Shown: one piece after another, positions 1-10,170 of the stretch | How the letters are laid out: the number at the start of each line of letters is the position of its first letter | Numbering within the stretch: the first letter of the stretch is position 1 | Source: Bremia lactucae | Lineage: Eukaryota > Oomycota > Peronosporomycetes > Peronosporales > Peronosporaceae | DNA length: 64,000 nucleotides | Reading direction: 5' to 3' | Assembly: GCF_004359215.1 (NCBI RefSeq) | Contig: NW_027152031.1 | Coordinates: forward strand, 833,610 to 897,609 | Notes under the pieces: model-generated | Databases searched by the model: none | Told to the model about the DNA's origin: nothing | The model's input: the letters and a program-made list of their open reading frames with translations, nothing else | Position numbers and translations under genes: made by a program

Positions 1-263
1 CGTCATCCTCGTTGGAGGGATGTCGCGCTCAATATATTTGAGCCTACTACCCTCTAGTGACTGGCGACGAATAAAGTTATTCGACGCTCCGCAGTCCACT
101 AGGGCTTTAAGTGACAAATCATTTGTCACTTTCAACTTCAAGGTGATGAGGGATACCTCATCACCAGGTGCAGAGACACATAATGATTGTGTGTCTGGAG
201 CAACTTTTGTCAAGAGATTTGCAAATTCTCTTGAGGTTGCTGGATCAGTAGGGCGTTGCGCCC

Positions 264-1390
264 CTACTGACCCCGTCCATTTTTTGGCGGTCCGCCTCGC
301 TGTTGCGATTTCGCAACAACGTCGGATCCGCGACCGTTGCCCTTTTTGGCATACGATCCAAAATTACGTTCAGTACCTTTTGGTGCTGGACGTGGGGCAC
401 TACACTCATGAGCGTAATGTCCCAATTTTTGGCAGCGATGGCATTTCTGCGATCGCTTATTATTCGAAAAGCGAGGTTTCTCGCTTTCGACATAGGAAAG
501 GTCCATGGGTTCTGGACCTCCTAGTTCGTGTCGTCTAGGTGGACGATATGATGACGAACTTGCTTGAGCCTGTCTCAAGCTAAAGTCCTCCTGTTCCGCT
601 ACGGATATTGCTTCTTCAAGCGTATCCAGTTCCAAGCGGAACAGGTGGGTCTTTACGGGACCATCCGTAAGACCTTGCATGAACACCGTAATCAACGTGT
701 GTTCATGGACTGGGTTATTGGTAATACAACTCGCTAAGAGTCGTATGTGCTGGGCATATGCGTGCACATCACGCTTGCCTTGCTTAAGTTTCAGAAGCTC
801 TGAACGAGCTCTGAACTCAGCCCTTGGTGGCTCAAACGTCTGTTTGAGTCGGGTTTTAAAAACCTCTAGCGACCCAAAAACATATGGGTCGCGTAACTTA
901 AGGCCCAATGCCCAAGTTTTGGCACGACCTGCCAGATTTGATTGAGCGAATGCGACTTGTATTTGCTCGTCGATGATGTGACGTGCCCTTATGGTATCAT
1001 CTAACTCGACAAACCATCTCAAGAGGGAGTCTTCTTTGACTCCCCTATACTTAGAGATGTCAATCTTTAAAGTTTCGGGACGACGCGTTTTTGTCATCCC
1101 AGGTACAGGGGTCTCTACATGTTGTAACCTCAACAGTTCTGCCTGTTGAGAGCCTTGCTGATTCAGCAAGGCTACTATTTCCTTCATCTTTTGTCAAGTT
1201 CATGTTGTATGAACTTGGCGATAGTTGAATGGAGGGCATCTCTGTCTAAGTTGGACAGTAATGCCAGGATTGCATCGTTTCCTACGGTCGAACTCATTCG
1301 TTCAACCGCACTCCTTTCTATATCACTTAGAAAGGAGTAGCTTTCAGGGGAAACGTGATGCGTATTCCCACTATCATCTAACATGTCCAT
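264..1390 (-). pseudogene. E1 gag (capsid/nucleocapsid), one frameshift
   Basis: Gag packages element RNA into virus-like particles in the cytoplasm. The N-terminal part (1390-1184, starts MDMLDD) and the main part (1187-264) lie in different frames. Comparison with the E10 copy, where the same junction (HELDEAKE) is read in one frame, shows one small indel near 1187. The core carries the retrotransposon gag region (WFVELDDTIRARHI, then FEPPRAEFRARSELLKLKQG). A single CCHC knuckle, CHRCQKLGHYAHEC, follows near the C-terminus. The tail is basic and gly/arg-rich. This is the best preserved lineage A gag in the window. Confidence 0.85.
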
Positions 1391-1440
1391 GTTAGATGTG
1401 GGAAATGTGGTCCTTGGACAGACTACAAAGTGCTACCAGG

Positions 1441-1891
1441 TGTAAACGGGGCACTACGACTTGTTCTGCTTCAGTACAAGTCCACTTCGCACTGCTTCAG
1501 TTGCAGTGGTACCTTACGTTATTTCACATACACTAGTACGTGCAGAGGAAGACTTCTCTTTAAGGTAACTAGCTTAAAGAGGGTAAAATGAAAACTGTAT
1601 TAATATAATTAAGTATCTCTCCTTTCTATCTGTTAACTCTAACTTAATTATAAACTAATACTTAACATGCAATTGAAATCTTATCTAATCGTATCTCTTT
1701 CGCTTTTGTTTACATCTACAGTTGATTAGTCTGCGGGATAAATAAATATAATGGCCTATACCTATTTATGGTTAAGATTTCTGAACATTACTATTTGAAG
1801 TAATATCCTCCAAATATTGTCTACCTTTTAGATAATATATTACTTAATAACCTTTAAGTGTTAATTTCATGTAACGATACACCCCGTTACA
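1441..1891 (-). repeat. E1 5' LTR (type A1)
   Basis: 451 bp, bounded by TGTAAACGGGGCAC on the left and ACACCCCGTTACA on the right (plus-strand view), so it has TG...CA ends with a short inverted terminal repeat. Reading on the minus strand, CCTGGTAGCACTTTGTAG follows the LTR at once. Its TGGTAGCA part looks like a tRNA-primed binding site, compatible with initiator tRNA-Met. The same LTR recurs at 3327, 10171, 10605, 55307 and 62360. Confidence 0.85.
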
Positions 1892-3326
1892 TTTTCAATC
1901 ATCATATATATGCTGGGCCAACAAATAAGCCTCATACGCTTTATCGAGTCAACTAGACTATGCATCCTTACATGGGACCATAGTCACAATCGAGTTTAAT
2001 TGTCGCATTGGCGAGGCGTTATCGACAAGACTGATTTTGTTTTCTATGATAGGTAGTATTGTCGCTGTGATTTAAAAATAATCATTTGTCGAACTCAGTG
2101 ATTAATAAGTGATGGAACACAAAAAAGCACAAGCTCTGAAGGAATAACTTGATTTTTGGATGCTGTGCGGCAAATAATTTAATTAATTCAATATTTATGG
2201 CTGGTTCAACCGGTTTATTAAGGACAAAAGATAAAAAAGAACCTTGAGGCTGCTCGTGAAATTGCACGTCAGTCAAGGTTACGTGACTTATCAGGCCTTC
2301 TGGTATTTTAGGCGTTCTGGTGTATTCTTTATGCGCAGATGACCAATAAGAGCGCCCGCAATTGATTGGCAAGTCATAAAAAGAGCGAAAAGAAAGACCA
2401 GCAAACTAAGCAGGGAGAAAGAAGTTGAGCTGAAAATAAGCGATAAGTGTATATGTTAGTTAGTCTATGGAGGTCAAGCTAAGGATGAGTTTATTTTACT
2501 TTACTTCTACCAACTTTCGCGGAAGTGCTTTAAAAAGGCGAATCTTAGTGCACTTTTTGTACCCACCATGAGTCTCGAAATTTCGGACCTCAACCCCTGC
2601 TGGTCTATAGCGCTCATGTAAGAGGCTATGACCAGGTGATGACCCTCCTAGTAACGTTTACTGGGACTTCTATTTAATGCGTAAACATCTCCTTTTAAAC
2701 TTCCAGCACCGGGCAGGTGCCACAATTTCCTTATGTTTCAGTTTGTGTCGGCTTTCGCTCGCAAAATTTCTTTGTTGAAAAAGCATCTTGCTATTTAACA
2801 TGAAAGTACGCATATATTGCGAAGTCTTTTTGCAGACCTTTCGAGCTACTGTAGCTAGGAAGGCCTGCATAAAGGTTTCTCGATATATATTCTAGTTATC
2901 AATAATTTGCTACTATTACGCTACTCTCACAAGTACAGGGGTAGATAATTGAGGAGTGTGGCTGTATCGGTTCCTAAATGTAATTTAGCGGGGACGTACC
3001 AAAGTTCAAAAGGGAACTAACGACGACTGTAAATGAAAATTTATCAATTTTGCGATATAGCGGAATATGAACTGTTTATTCTTAATCTGTAGTTTTTATT
3101 TAATCCAAACAAACAGACGGGGGAGGGTTTACCAGAAGGTGTGTGTGTCTATACCGGTCTCCTTAGTTTAATGGAAGAGTTGATGTATTAGACTTGATAA
3201 GTGATCAACATAATACAGAATGATTGAAGGGTACACATAGAATTTTGTTTTCATGTGCTCATAAAAAGCGCCTAAACGAGAAAATTATCGTATTGGACTA
3301 AGGTTTTTACTTGAGTTCATGGACTG
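1892..3326. other. unassigned AT-rich DNA with a dispersed repeat
   Basis: No gene is recognised. A 96-codon minus-strand frame at 2082-2372 resembles no family I know. The part 2462-3190 is clearly related, with many indels, to 12052-12606: shared blocks include a run near TTTACTTTACTTCTACCAA, one near CCTTTCGAGCTACTG, and a purine tract ACAGACGGGG. It is therefore a dispersed repeat or a duplicated host segment that received retrotransposons at both places. Confidence 0.5.
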
Positions 3327-3667
3327 TGTAACGGGCTGTATCGTTACATGAATTTGACACTTAAAGATTGCTAGTTAATTTATATTATCTAAAAGGTAGG
3401 GGATATTTGAAATATATTACTTAACATAATAATATTCGGAAAGCTTATCTATTGGTAGATATAGGTTATTATTTCTACTTGCTCCGCGGTCCAGTCAGCG
3501 CTGGACGCGCGCAAAGCGAGAGACAGATAAACTTTATTACATGTTTTGTATTAGTACATATAAAGTAAATATTGAATAGACAAAAATGACAAGAGGCACC
3601 ACTCGCACTAAAGCAATCAGAAGTGGACTTGTACTGAAGCAGTACAAGTCGGCAGTGCCCCGTTACA
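3327..3667 (+). repeat. E2 5' LTR (type A1)
   Basis: 341 bp from TGTAACGGGCTGTATCG to GTGCCCCGTTACA, followed directly by CCTGGTAGCACTTAGTAG (primer-binding site). It has the GC-rich island of A1 LTRs, with the inverted repeat GTCCAG (3489-3494) / CTGGAC (3501-3506). Confidence 0.88.
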
Positions 3668-3717
3668 CCTGGTAGCACTTAGTAGTCCGTTCAAGGACCA
3701 CAGTTCTATCATATAAC

Positions 3718-4893
3718 ATGGACATGTTAGATGACAATGGAAATACGCATCACGTTTCGCGTGATAGCCACTCCTTTCTAAGTAATATATAAAAGAGTGC
3801 GGTCGAACGAATGAGTTCGACCGTAGGGAATGATGCCATCCTGGCCGTGCTGTCCGGTTTGGACAGACATGCCTTCTATTCAGCCATCGCCAAGTTCATA
3901 GAACATGAACTTGACGAGGCGAAATAAAAGGTAGCCTTGCTCAACCAGCAAGGATCACAACAGGCAGAACTGTTGAGGTTACAACAGGTACAGGCCCCGT
4001 GTACCTGGGTTGACGCACACGCGTCGTGTACCTGGGTTGACGCACACGCGTCGTCCCGAAACCTTAAAGATCGACATCTCTAATTAAAGAGGAGTCGGAG
4101 AAGACTTCCTCTTAAGTTGGGTTGTCGAGTTGATCGATGCCATAAGAGCTCGTCATATCGTCGACGAGCAAATGAAAGTCGGATTTATTCAAGGAAACTT
4201 GGCGGGTCGTGCCAGAACTTGGGCACTACGCGACCCATATGTCTTTGGGTCGCTAAAGGCTTTTAAAGACCGGCTCGAGCAGACGTTTGATCCGCCTAGG
4301 GCTGAGTTCAGCGCTTGATCAGAGTTTCTGAAACTCAAGCAAGGCAAGCGTGATGTTCACGCTTATGCCCAGCACATACGACTCGTAGCGAGTTGCATCA
4401 CGAAAAAATCAGTTCATGAACACTCGTTGATTACGGTGTTCATGGAATTTCTTACGGATGGTGCCGTGAAGTCCCGCATGTTCCGCTTGGAACTGGATAC
4501 GCTTGAAGAAGCAATATCCGTTGCGGAATAGGAATACTTTTGCTTGAGACAGGCTCAAGCTAGCTCGTCATCGTATCGTCCTCCGAGGACACGAGCTTGG
4601 AGTCCAGAACCTATGGGCCTCGTTTTTCGAACAATAAGCGATTGCGGAGATGCCATCGCTGTCAAAAGATAGGTCACCACACTCATGAGTGTATGCGGAG
4701 ATGCAATCGCTGTCAAAAGTTGGGTCACTACGCTAATGAGTGGCCCACGCCCAGAACCGAGGGGTACTGGACGTACTTATGGACCGAATGCCACAAAGGG
4801 CAACGGTCGCGGGTCCGACATTGTTGGGAAATTGCAACAGCGAGGCGTACGCCAAAAAACCGTCAGGGTCAGTAGGGGCGCAACGCTTTACTG
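3718..4893 (+). pseudogene. E2 gag with stops and a duplicated zinc knuckle
   Basis: Homologous to the E1 gag: MDMLDDNGNTHHVS start at 3718, FDPPRAEF block before 4318, CCHC region 4630-4740. In-frame stops occur (for example after the start region and after FDPPRAEFSA). A roughly 27-bp tandem duplication lies at 4004-4056 (GTACCTGGGTTGACGCACAC repeated). The zinc-knuckle segment is doubled (CHRCQKIGHHTHEC, then CNRCQKLGHYANEW). The second knuckle has lost its last Cys to Trp. Non-functional. Confidence 0.8.
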
Positions 4894-4894
4894 A

Positions 4895-5320
4895 TCCAGC
4901 GACCTCAAGAGAATTTGCAAGTCTCTTGACGAAAGTTGCTCCAGACAGAAAGTCATTATGTGTCTCTGCACCTGGCGATGAGGTATCCCTCATCACCTTA
5001 AAATTAAAAGTGACAAATGATTTGTCACTCAGAGCCCTAGTGGACTGTGGGGCGTCGAATAATTTTATTCGTCGCTTGAGGGGCATAGGCTCAAATATGT
5101 TGCAGGCGAGATCCTTCAACGAGGATGACGGTGCGTCTAGCGACAGGCGCATCGATACCAGTGATGAAGCGCGTAGTGAAATTTCACTACACGTTTAAAC
5201 ATTTACAGTACGATGATAATTTTATCGTACTGGATTCGGTTGACAAATTTGATGTCATCCTAGGTTTACCCTGGCTCAGAAAGTATGACCAAGAATCAGC
5301 TGACAGCATCGATCCGTAAA
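4895..5320 (+). pseudogene. E2 aspartic protease domain, frameshifted
   Basis: Retropepsin releases the mature gag and pol proteins. The frame ending at 5198 contains RALVDCGASNNFI, with the active-site triad DCG around 5040-5057. The rest of the domain continues in another frame from 5125 (MTVRLATGASIPV...DVILGLPWLRKYD). DVILGLPWL is the usual C-terminal protease motif of gypsy elements. A frameshift near 5080 separates the halves. All lineage A copies here carry Cys where most retropepsins have Ser or Thr. Confidence 0.78.
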
Positions 5321-5329
5321 AAAGCCTGC

Positions 5330-6320
5330 CACTTGTTCATCAGATGGCGATGTGAAGGCTGGTATTGAGAGATATACTACGCAATCCTGGGAGTCAATTA
5401 AGACATATCCTTTATACAAGGATTTGATTGGACTCAGGGATAAAATTCCAGTTTCATGGGGGTTGCCTTAGGGTAAAGGCACTCGACATGAGATTGAGCT
5501 CAAACTGGGCTCGAAGCAGTATGTCATGAAGCAGTCGCCATTGCCTCGTGAACAAGTACTTGCGATCGATAAATTCTTTATCGATCGATTAAAAGCGGGC
5601 CATGTAAGGGAGTCAACCTCCCCACATAGCTCTCCGACCTTCTGTGTGCGAAAGGCCACAGGAAGGTGGTGAATTGTGCACGTATTTAATAAGCTGAATG
5701 CTGCAACGGTACCGGCTCAAACGCCAATACCTATAAAGGGCGTAATTATATATGGTATGTCTAAGAGTACCATCTTCTCGTCTATGGATCTGATGAATGG
5801 ATTTTATCAGATCCTTATGCGTGATCGGGACATCCCGTACGCAGCAGTGAGCACTCCCAGTGGGAGTGCTCTGGGAATGGCTAGTACTACCACAGGGACT
5901 TAGTAACGCCCCTGCAACATTCAACAGATGCGTAACGAATCTGTTGAGACCGGTGCGAGAATTCGCACCGAGTAATTTTGACGATAAATTCCTCCATAGC
6001 CGAGCCATGACGGTAAGACGGACGGGGAAGTTCATAAAACTCACGGCTATCAGATTGTTACACTTATGCGAAAGCATAATTTGTATGCAAATCTCAAGAA
6101 GTGTATATTCGCTGCAAGCGAAATACCACTTCTTGGATGGATCGTCGGTAAACACGGCGTGCGCCCTGATCCCGAAAAGATCAAGGCAATTACCGACTGG
6201 CCAGTTCCAGTCGATGTCAAGGGACTACGAAAGTTTCTTGAATTAGCGGCATACTTGCACAAGTACTCCCGCAATTATGCCGACTTCATCTCTCTCGTCT
6301 CTTGTAAAAGACGATAAATG
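5330..6320 (+). pseudogene. E2 reverse transcriptase domain, broken
   Basis: RNA-dependent DNA polymerase. Blocks in order: the linker before RT (PLYKDLIGLRDK), then NKLNAATVPAQTPIP at about 5690, SSMDLMNGFYQILMR at about 5780, a box reading NFDD at 5974-5985 (Tyr of YxDD replaced by Asn, both Asp kept), and the thumb ANLKKCIFAASEIPLLGW at about 6085. Several frameshifts and stops make it inactive. Confidence 0.82.
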
Positions 6321-6379
6321 GTTATGGAACGCTGCTTGTCAGCGTTCCTTTTAAAAGTATCAAGCAAAGCTTGATGCAA

Positions 6380-6800
6380 TCACTCATCTTGGCGATTGCA
6401 CACCAAGACAGACCATTCCATGTGGTCTGTGACGCCAGCAATTTCGCAATCTGCTGTGCGTTAATTTAATAAGATACAGACGGCGCGGAGCGCACCGTCT
6501 GTTACCAATCGCGTCATTCGCAACCGGCTGAACGCAATTACCCAGTGCATGACAAGATGCTTCTTGACATGGAATATGCACTGGCCAAATTTAGGGTCTA
6601 TCTCCTTGGAGATAGACCTTTCATCGTATATACGGACCATGCGTCATTACGCACGGCCGTAAATAGCCCATACCTCTCGCAAAGAATAGCGAGGTGGCTA
6701 TCCTTCTTCGCGGAGTATAACTTTTCCGTGGAATATAAACTAGGACGCCTTAATGTCGACGCTGATGCGTTATCACGCCGACTCAATATCGAGTCGGCAG
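6380..6800 (+). pseudogene. E2 RNase H domain, broken
   Basis: Degrades the RNA strand during reverse transcription. Visible motifs are VCDASNFAICC (about 6427), MEYALAKFRVYLLGDRPF (about 6570) and YTDHASLRTAV (about 6630). They are followed by FFAEYNFSVEYKLGRLN and VDADALSRR, the usual RNase H end in gypsy pol. The first half has a frameshift before MHDKMLLDM. Confidence 0.8.
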
Positions 6801-6846
6801 TGCACTCACTGTTGCAACAGTCATTACAAGTTTTCCGTCGTCAACT

Positions 6847-7730
6847 TTGTTTGATGACATAAAGAAAGCCTACACAGAAGATAAATACCTTCTGCGATCA
6901 ATGGATCATCTCATGAATCCATTTAATAAATGTTTTAAAGATTTACCGGCTTTTTATCGATCGTCATCCGATCGATACACAACACGCAACGGCTTACTGT
7001 ACTGCACAGCCGTTGCCGGCGACACTCCACGTGTCGTCGTCCCAACTCGCAATGATTTGCGCTTGCGCATCATGCATGAGTGTCACGATGTACCGATAAG
7101 TGGGCATCGTGGACGTGAGAAAATTTATCGCACCGTAAGTCGCGACTTTTACTGGCCCCGAAAGTATCCGTGTATATTCGTGCTTGCGAGGTGTGTCAAC
7201 GTGTGAAGGCTAGCCTTTCATTCCATGCACCTCTCAAGCCTCTACCGCTCCCGGCAGAATGTTAGCTGTCCGTATCTATGGACTTGGTCTTCGGCTTTTT
7301 TCCCGAAGACGATCACAAAAACAAGGAATCCTTGTTTTGTAGACAAATTCATCAAGATGATACATCTTGCTGCAGTACCAGAGTCAATCACGGCTCCGGG
7401 CTGTGCCCTTGTCTTTATCGACACGGTATTCAGGCTCCACGGTTTACCCCGTGAACTGGTCTCCGATAGAGACCCACAGTTCAAGGTGGAGTTTTGGCAA
7501 TCCGTGTTTCGATCTCTCGGAGCACGGCTGACACTGTCATTTTCTGATCATCCAGAGACAGATGGTCAGACGGAACGCGTAAATCGCGTCCTCGGAAAGA
7601 TAGTTCGAGATTACGTCCAATCGTATCCGAACTGGAGCGAGTGTTTACCGGGTCGAATTTGCCATCAACGATTCGGTGCATGCGTTTACAACGCATACTT
7701 ACCCAATAAGAGGGATCCTCTAGTTTAAGG
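6847..7730 (+). pseudogene. E2 integrase, frameshifted
   Basis: Inserts element cDNA into the genome. The H2C2 region (HECHDVPISGHRG, about 7075) has lost its CxxC context by frameshift near 7175. The core follows at 7225-7728 with VSDRDPQF and [14 protein letters not shown], that is, the second Asp and the Glu of D,D-35-E. The first Asp lies in another frame (SMDLVFG, about 7275). The reading frame breaks again after NWSECLPGRI. Confidence 0.8.
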
Positions 7731-8168
7731 GGGGTGGACTCGCACAAGCAAAACCATTTCTGGCTCATGCTCATCACGCGTCGAAGTTAACAACGACGCG
7801 AATGATGTCGATGTCGAAGCAATCGACATCGAAGATGATAAAGATCTCATGGCAGTGCGCACAAAGCGCACTGAAAAAGACACAACAAATGAGTTAGCAG
7901 AGGAATTTCTGCTAACTCGAGAATCAGTTATCCGTTTCGTTCAGGATTCCATTGCTAACGCAGTGGACCAGCAGAAACAGAACATGGAAGAGCAAATGTT
8001 CTTTCATTTAAATTTAATGATCTAGTACTACTGTCTGCGGTTAACTTACCTAAGCATGTAGTCACTAATATGGGTTGTAGTAAACTACTACCCAAGTTAA
8101 TCGCGAGTCTCCGTGTACTGCATCGCAGAGGCAATGCGTACACAATAGAATTGCCACGAAGGATGCGA
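7731..8168 (+). pseudogene. E2 integrase C-terminal region
   Basis: This continues pol past the catalytic core. It has a glutamine-rich, charged linker. It then reaches the SH3-like/GPF-type tail that reads NVGSSKLLP in better copies and YTIELPRRMRT just before 8168. Comparison with the minus-strand copies at 57305-57586 and 22323-22650 shows that MRT should be followed directly by a TFYVGRLRP block. Here that block appears only at about 8363, after inserted DNA. Confidence 0.65.
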
Positions 8169-8243
8169 ACCGTAACTGTGACGGTCCCAAGGTAGCGAAA
8201 TTTCTTGTCGGGTAAGTTCCGACCTGCTTGAATGGTGTAACTG
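8168..8243 (+). rRNA. fragment of organellar-type large-subunit rRNA (probably mitochondrial), inserted in E2
   Basis: About 75 bp match the most conserved part of bacterial/organellar 23S rRNA (domain IV/V, around helices 69-71): GTAACTGTGACGGTCCCAAG, then GTAGCGAAATTTCTTGTCGG and GTAAGTTCCGACCTGC, ending GAATGGTGTAA. The eukaryotic cytosolic LSU is different here (CTCTTAAGGTAGCC). The likeness ends abruptly at both sides. A further 115 bp of unknown filler follow before element sequence resumes near 8362. It is a fragment, not a working rRNA gene. A nuclear mitochondrial insertion is the simplest reading. Confidence 0.8.
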
Positions 8244-8361
8244 AAAATTCGCCTTGGTCTTGCTCGCCCAGTGCTGAAAACTTGGACATTGCACAATGTG
8301 TTGTGTTTAAAGGAAGCAATTAAGTCGGAGATAAACTATTCGGGTCCAGAGTTGGTCGAAT

Positions 8362-8776
8362 GGCATTCTACGTTTTACGTTGGTCGGCTCCGCCCGGGCA
8401 AGACGAGACATTTTATTGTCTGCACTCCCCTGGCTGGTACCCACTGCAGCAGGTACCACAAGAACTTTTATCACGATGGCTTACGCCATCGTCATCACCA
8501 CGCACAGGATCCAGTGCGGGTGACGGAACGGGAGACGGTGCTGGCGATGGGGAGTCATCCTCATCATCGCATTCATAGTTGACCGCCAAAAGAGGGGTCA
8601 CACTCACGTGGTGACTCACCACGTGCACCCGCAACATTTAATGTTGCGGGAGAAGACGATACTACGGCAGACGAAATGTCTGCCGCAAGAGACAATAATG
8701 CGTCGTCTGCGGCTGCCTGTACCGCAGCCGAAAGTTCCGCACTGTTTGCTGACCGCAAAACTGTTTCATTACACAA
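8362..8776 (-). pseudogene. E2 antisense ORF (aORF), N-terminal part
   Basis: Read on the minus strand, opposite to gag-pol of E2. From about 8776 it encodes SANSAELSAAVQAAADDALL, then an acidic and Ser/Pro-rich stretch (DDEDDSPSPAPSPVPSPALD) in a second frame at 8637-8413. The same order of segments is found in E10 (55810-56250, plus strand). The C-terminal conserved domain is missing because the E2/E3 junction and the rRNA insertion truncate the region. No protein family is recognised. Confidence 0.55.
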
Positions 8777-9127
8777 TACTTCGAGCCCGGTTTGAGCTCG
8801 ATGTCATGTCGAGTGCCTTTATCCTTAGGCAACTCGCATGGAACTGTTTCAGGGAATACATCCCTGAATTCAATCAAATCCTTATATAAAGGATTTGTCT
8901 TAAGTGACCCCCAGGATTGAGTAGTATATCTCTCAGTCAGAGTCTTCACATCGAGGACACTTTCGTCCATCGATGAGCTCCTGAGAACCCGTTCGTTCTC
9001 TGCTAAAAATACTGCTGACTAATATCGGTTACGTATGTGTCCTCTGTGACGAAAACGCAGATTTGCTTGATTCTACCACTATGCAGATCTCTAAAGAACC
9101 GCTTGGGTTCTAGGGTCGGTAACTGAG
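8763..9127 (-). pseudogene. E3 protease-RT linker fragment
   Basis: Frame 8970-8775 reads MDESVLDVKTLTERY, then LKTNPLYKDLIEFRDVFPE, then CELPKDKGTRHDIELKPGSK before it leaves the element. This is the linker that leads into RT motif 1 in E2, E7 and E10. Confidence 0.7.
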
Positions 9128-10120
9128 TTATCTCCAAGTTAACTTCGGAGGTCCTAACTTTTGACAGCGACTGCATTTCTGCAATCGCTTGTTGTTCGAA
9201 TAGCGAGGTTTCTCGCTTTCGACATAAGAGAGGTCCATTGGTTTTGGACCTCCCAGTTCGTGTCGTCTTGGAGGACGATATGATAACGAACTAGCTTGAA
9301 CCTGTCTCAAGCTAAAGTCCTCCTGTTCCGCAACGGATAGTGCTTCTTCAAGTGTATCCAGTTCCAAGCGGAACAGGTGGTTCTTAACGGGGCCATCCGT
9401 AAGACCTTGCATGAACACCGTAATCAACGTGTGTTCATGAACTGGGTTATTTGTTATACAACTCGCTAAGAGTCGTATGTGCTGGGCATATGCGTGAACA
9501 TCACGCTTGCCTTGCTTGGGTTTTAGAAGCTCTGAACGAGCTCTGAACGTAGCCCTTGGCGGTTGAAACGTCTGTTTGAGCCGGGCTTTAAAAGCCTCTA
9601 GCAACTCAAAGACAATCGGGTCGCGCACTTTAAGGCTTAGTGCCCAAGTTTTGGCGCGACCTGCCAAATTTGACTGAGCAAATGCGACTTGCATTTGCTC
9701 GTCGACGATGTGACGAGCCCTTATGGCATCGTCCAACTCGACAAACCATCTTAAGAGGAAGTCTTCTCCGACTCCTCTATAATTAGAGATGTCGATCCTT
9801 AAGGTTTCGGGACGACGTGTGTGCGTCATCCCAGGTACAGGGGTCGGTACCTGCTGTAACCTCAAAAGTTCTGCCTGTTCAGAGCCTTGCTAATTTAGCA
9901 AGGCTACCTTCTCCTTCGCCTCGTCAAGTTCATGTTGTATGAACTTGGCGATGGCTGAATGGAGGGCATCTCTGTCCAAACCGGACAGCATGGCCAAGAT
10001 GGCATCGTTCCCTACGGTTGAACTCATTCGTTCGACCGCACTCCTTTCTATGTCACTTAAAAAGGAGTAGCTATCACGCTAAACTTGATGCGTTTTTCCA
10101 TTATCATCTAACATGCCCAT
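9128..10120 (-). pseudogene. E3 gag, 3'-truncated by fusion to the pol linker
   Basis: Main frame 9865-9128 with the same gag core as E1 (WFVELDDAIRARHI; FQPPRATFRARSEL; EEALSVAEQEDFSLRQ). The N-terminal quarter (10120-9890) carries stops, for example in the HHV..RDS region. The C-terminal CCHC is cut after CSRCQKLG by the deletion. Confidence 0.8.
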
Positions 10121-10170
10121 GTTAGATAATGGAACTGTGGTCCTTGGACGTACTACAAAGTGCTACCAGG

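Larger units (their letters stand above)
1..1891 (-). mobile_element. E1: lineage A Ty3/gypsy retrotransposon, 5' part, cut by window edge
   Basis: Read on the minus strand this runs 5' LTR (1441-1891), primer-binding site, gag and the start of the protease before the window ends. The order LTR-PBS-gag-PR and the CCHC knuckle mark it as Ty3/gypsy. The protease active-site motif DCGAS is visible on the minus strand at about 80-100. A long plus-strand open frame over 20-538 is only the antisense shadow of gag/PR. The element has a gag frameshift near 1187 and so is probably not autonomous. Confidence 0.85.
3327..8762 (+). mobile_element. E2: lineage A Ty3/gypsy element, degenerate, 3' end lost
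   Basis: 5' LTR, PBS, gag, PR, RT, RNase H and IN follow in canonical gypsy order on the plus strand. Many stops and frameshifts break them. After integrase an rRNA fragment interrupts the element. The start of the antisense ORF follows, and the element then joins E3 tail to tail near 8763-8775 without PPT or 3' LTR. It is a dead copy. Confidence 0.88.

Noticed and set aside
20..538. 172-codon plus-strand frame, and its likes at 4733-5152 (-), 26302-26736 (+), 60832-61361 (+)
   Set aside because: They lie exactly opposite the gag/protease coding sequence and mirror its conservation; shadows, unlike the aORFs downstream of pol, which have no sense gene under them.
2082..2372. 96-codon minus-strand frame as a host gene or effector
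   Set aside because: No signal peptide, no recognisable motif and no homologous copy in the window; not enough to call.
8168..8243. Bacterial contamination as the source of the 23S-like piece
   Set aside because: Only about 75 bp, flanked on both sides by element sequence in one contig; a captured organellar fragment is more likely, though not proven.
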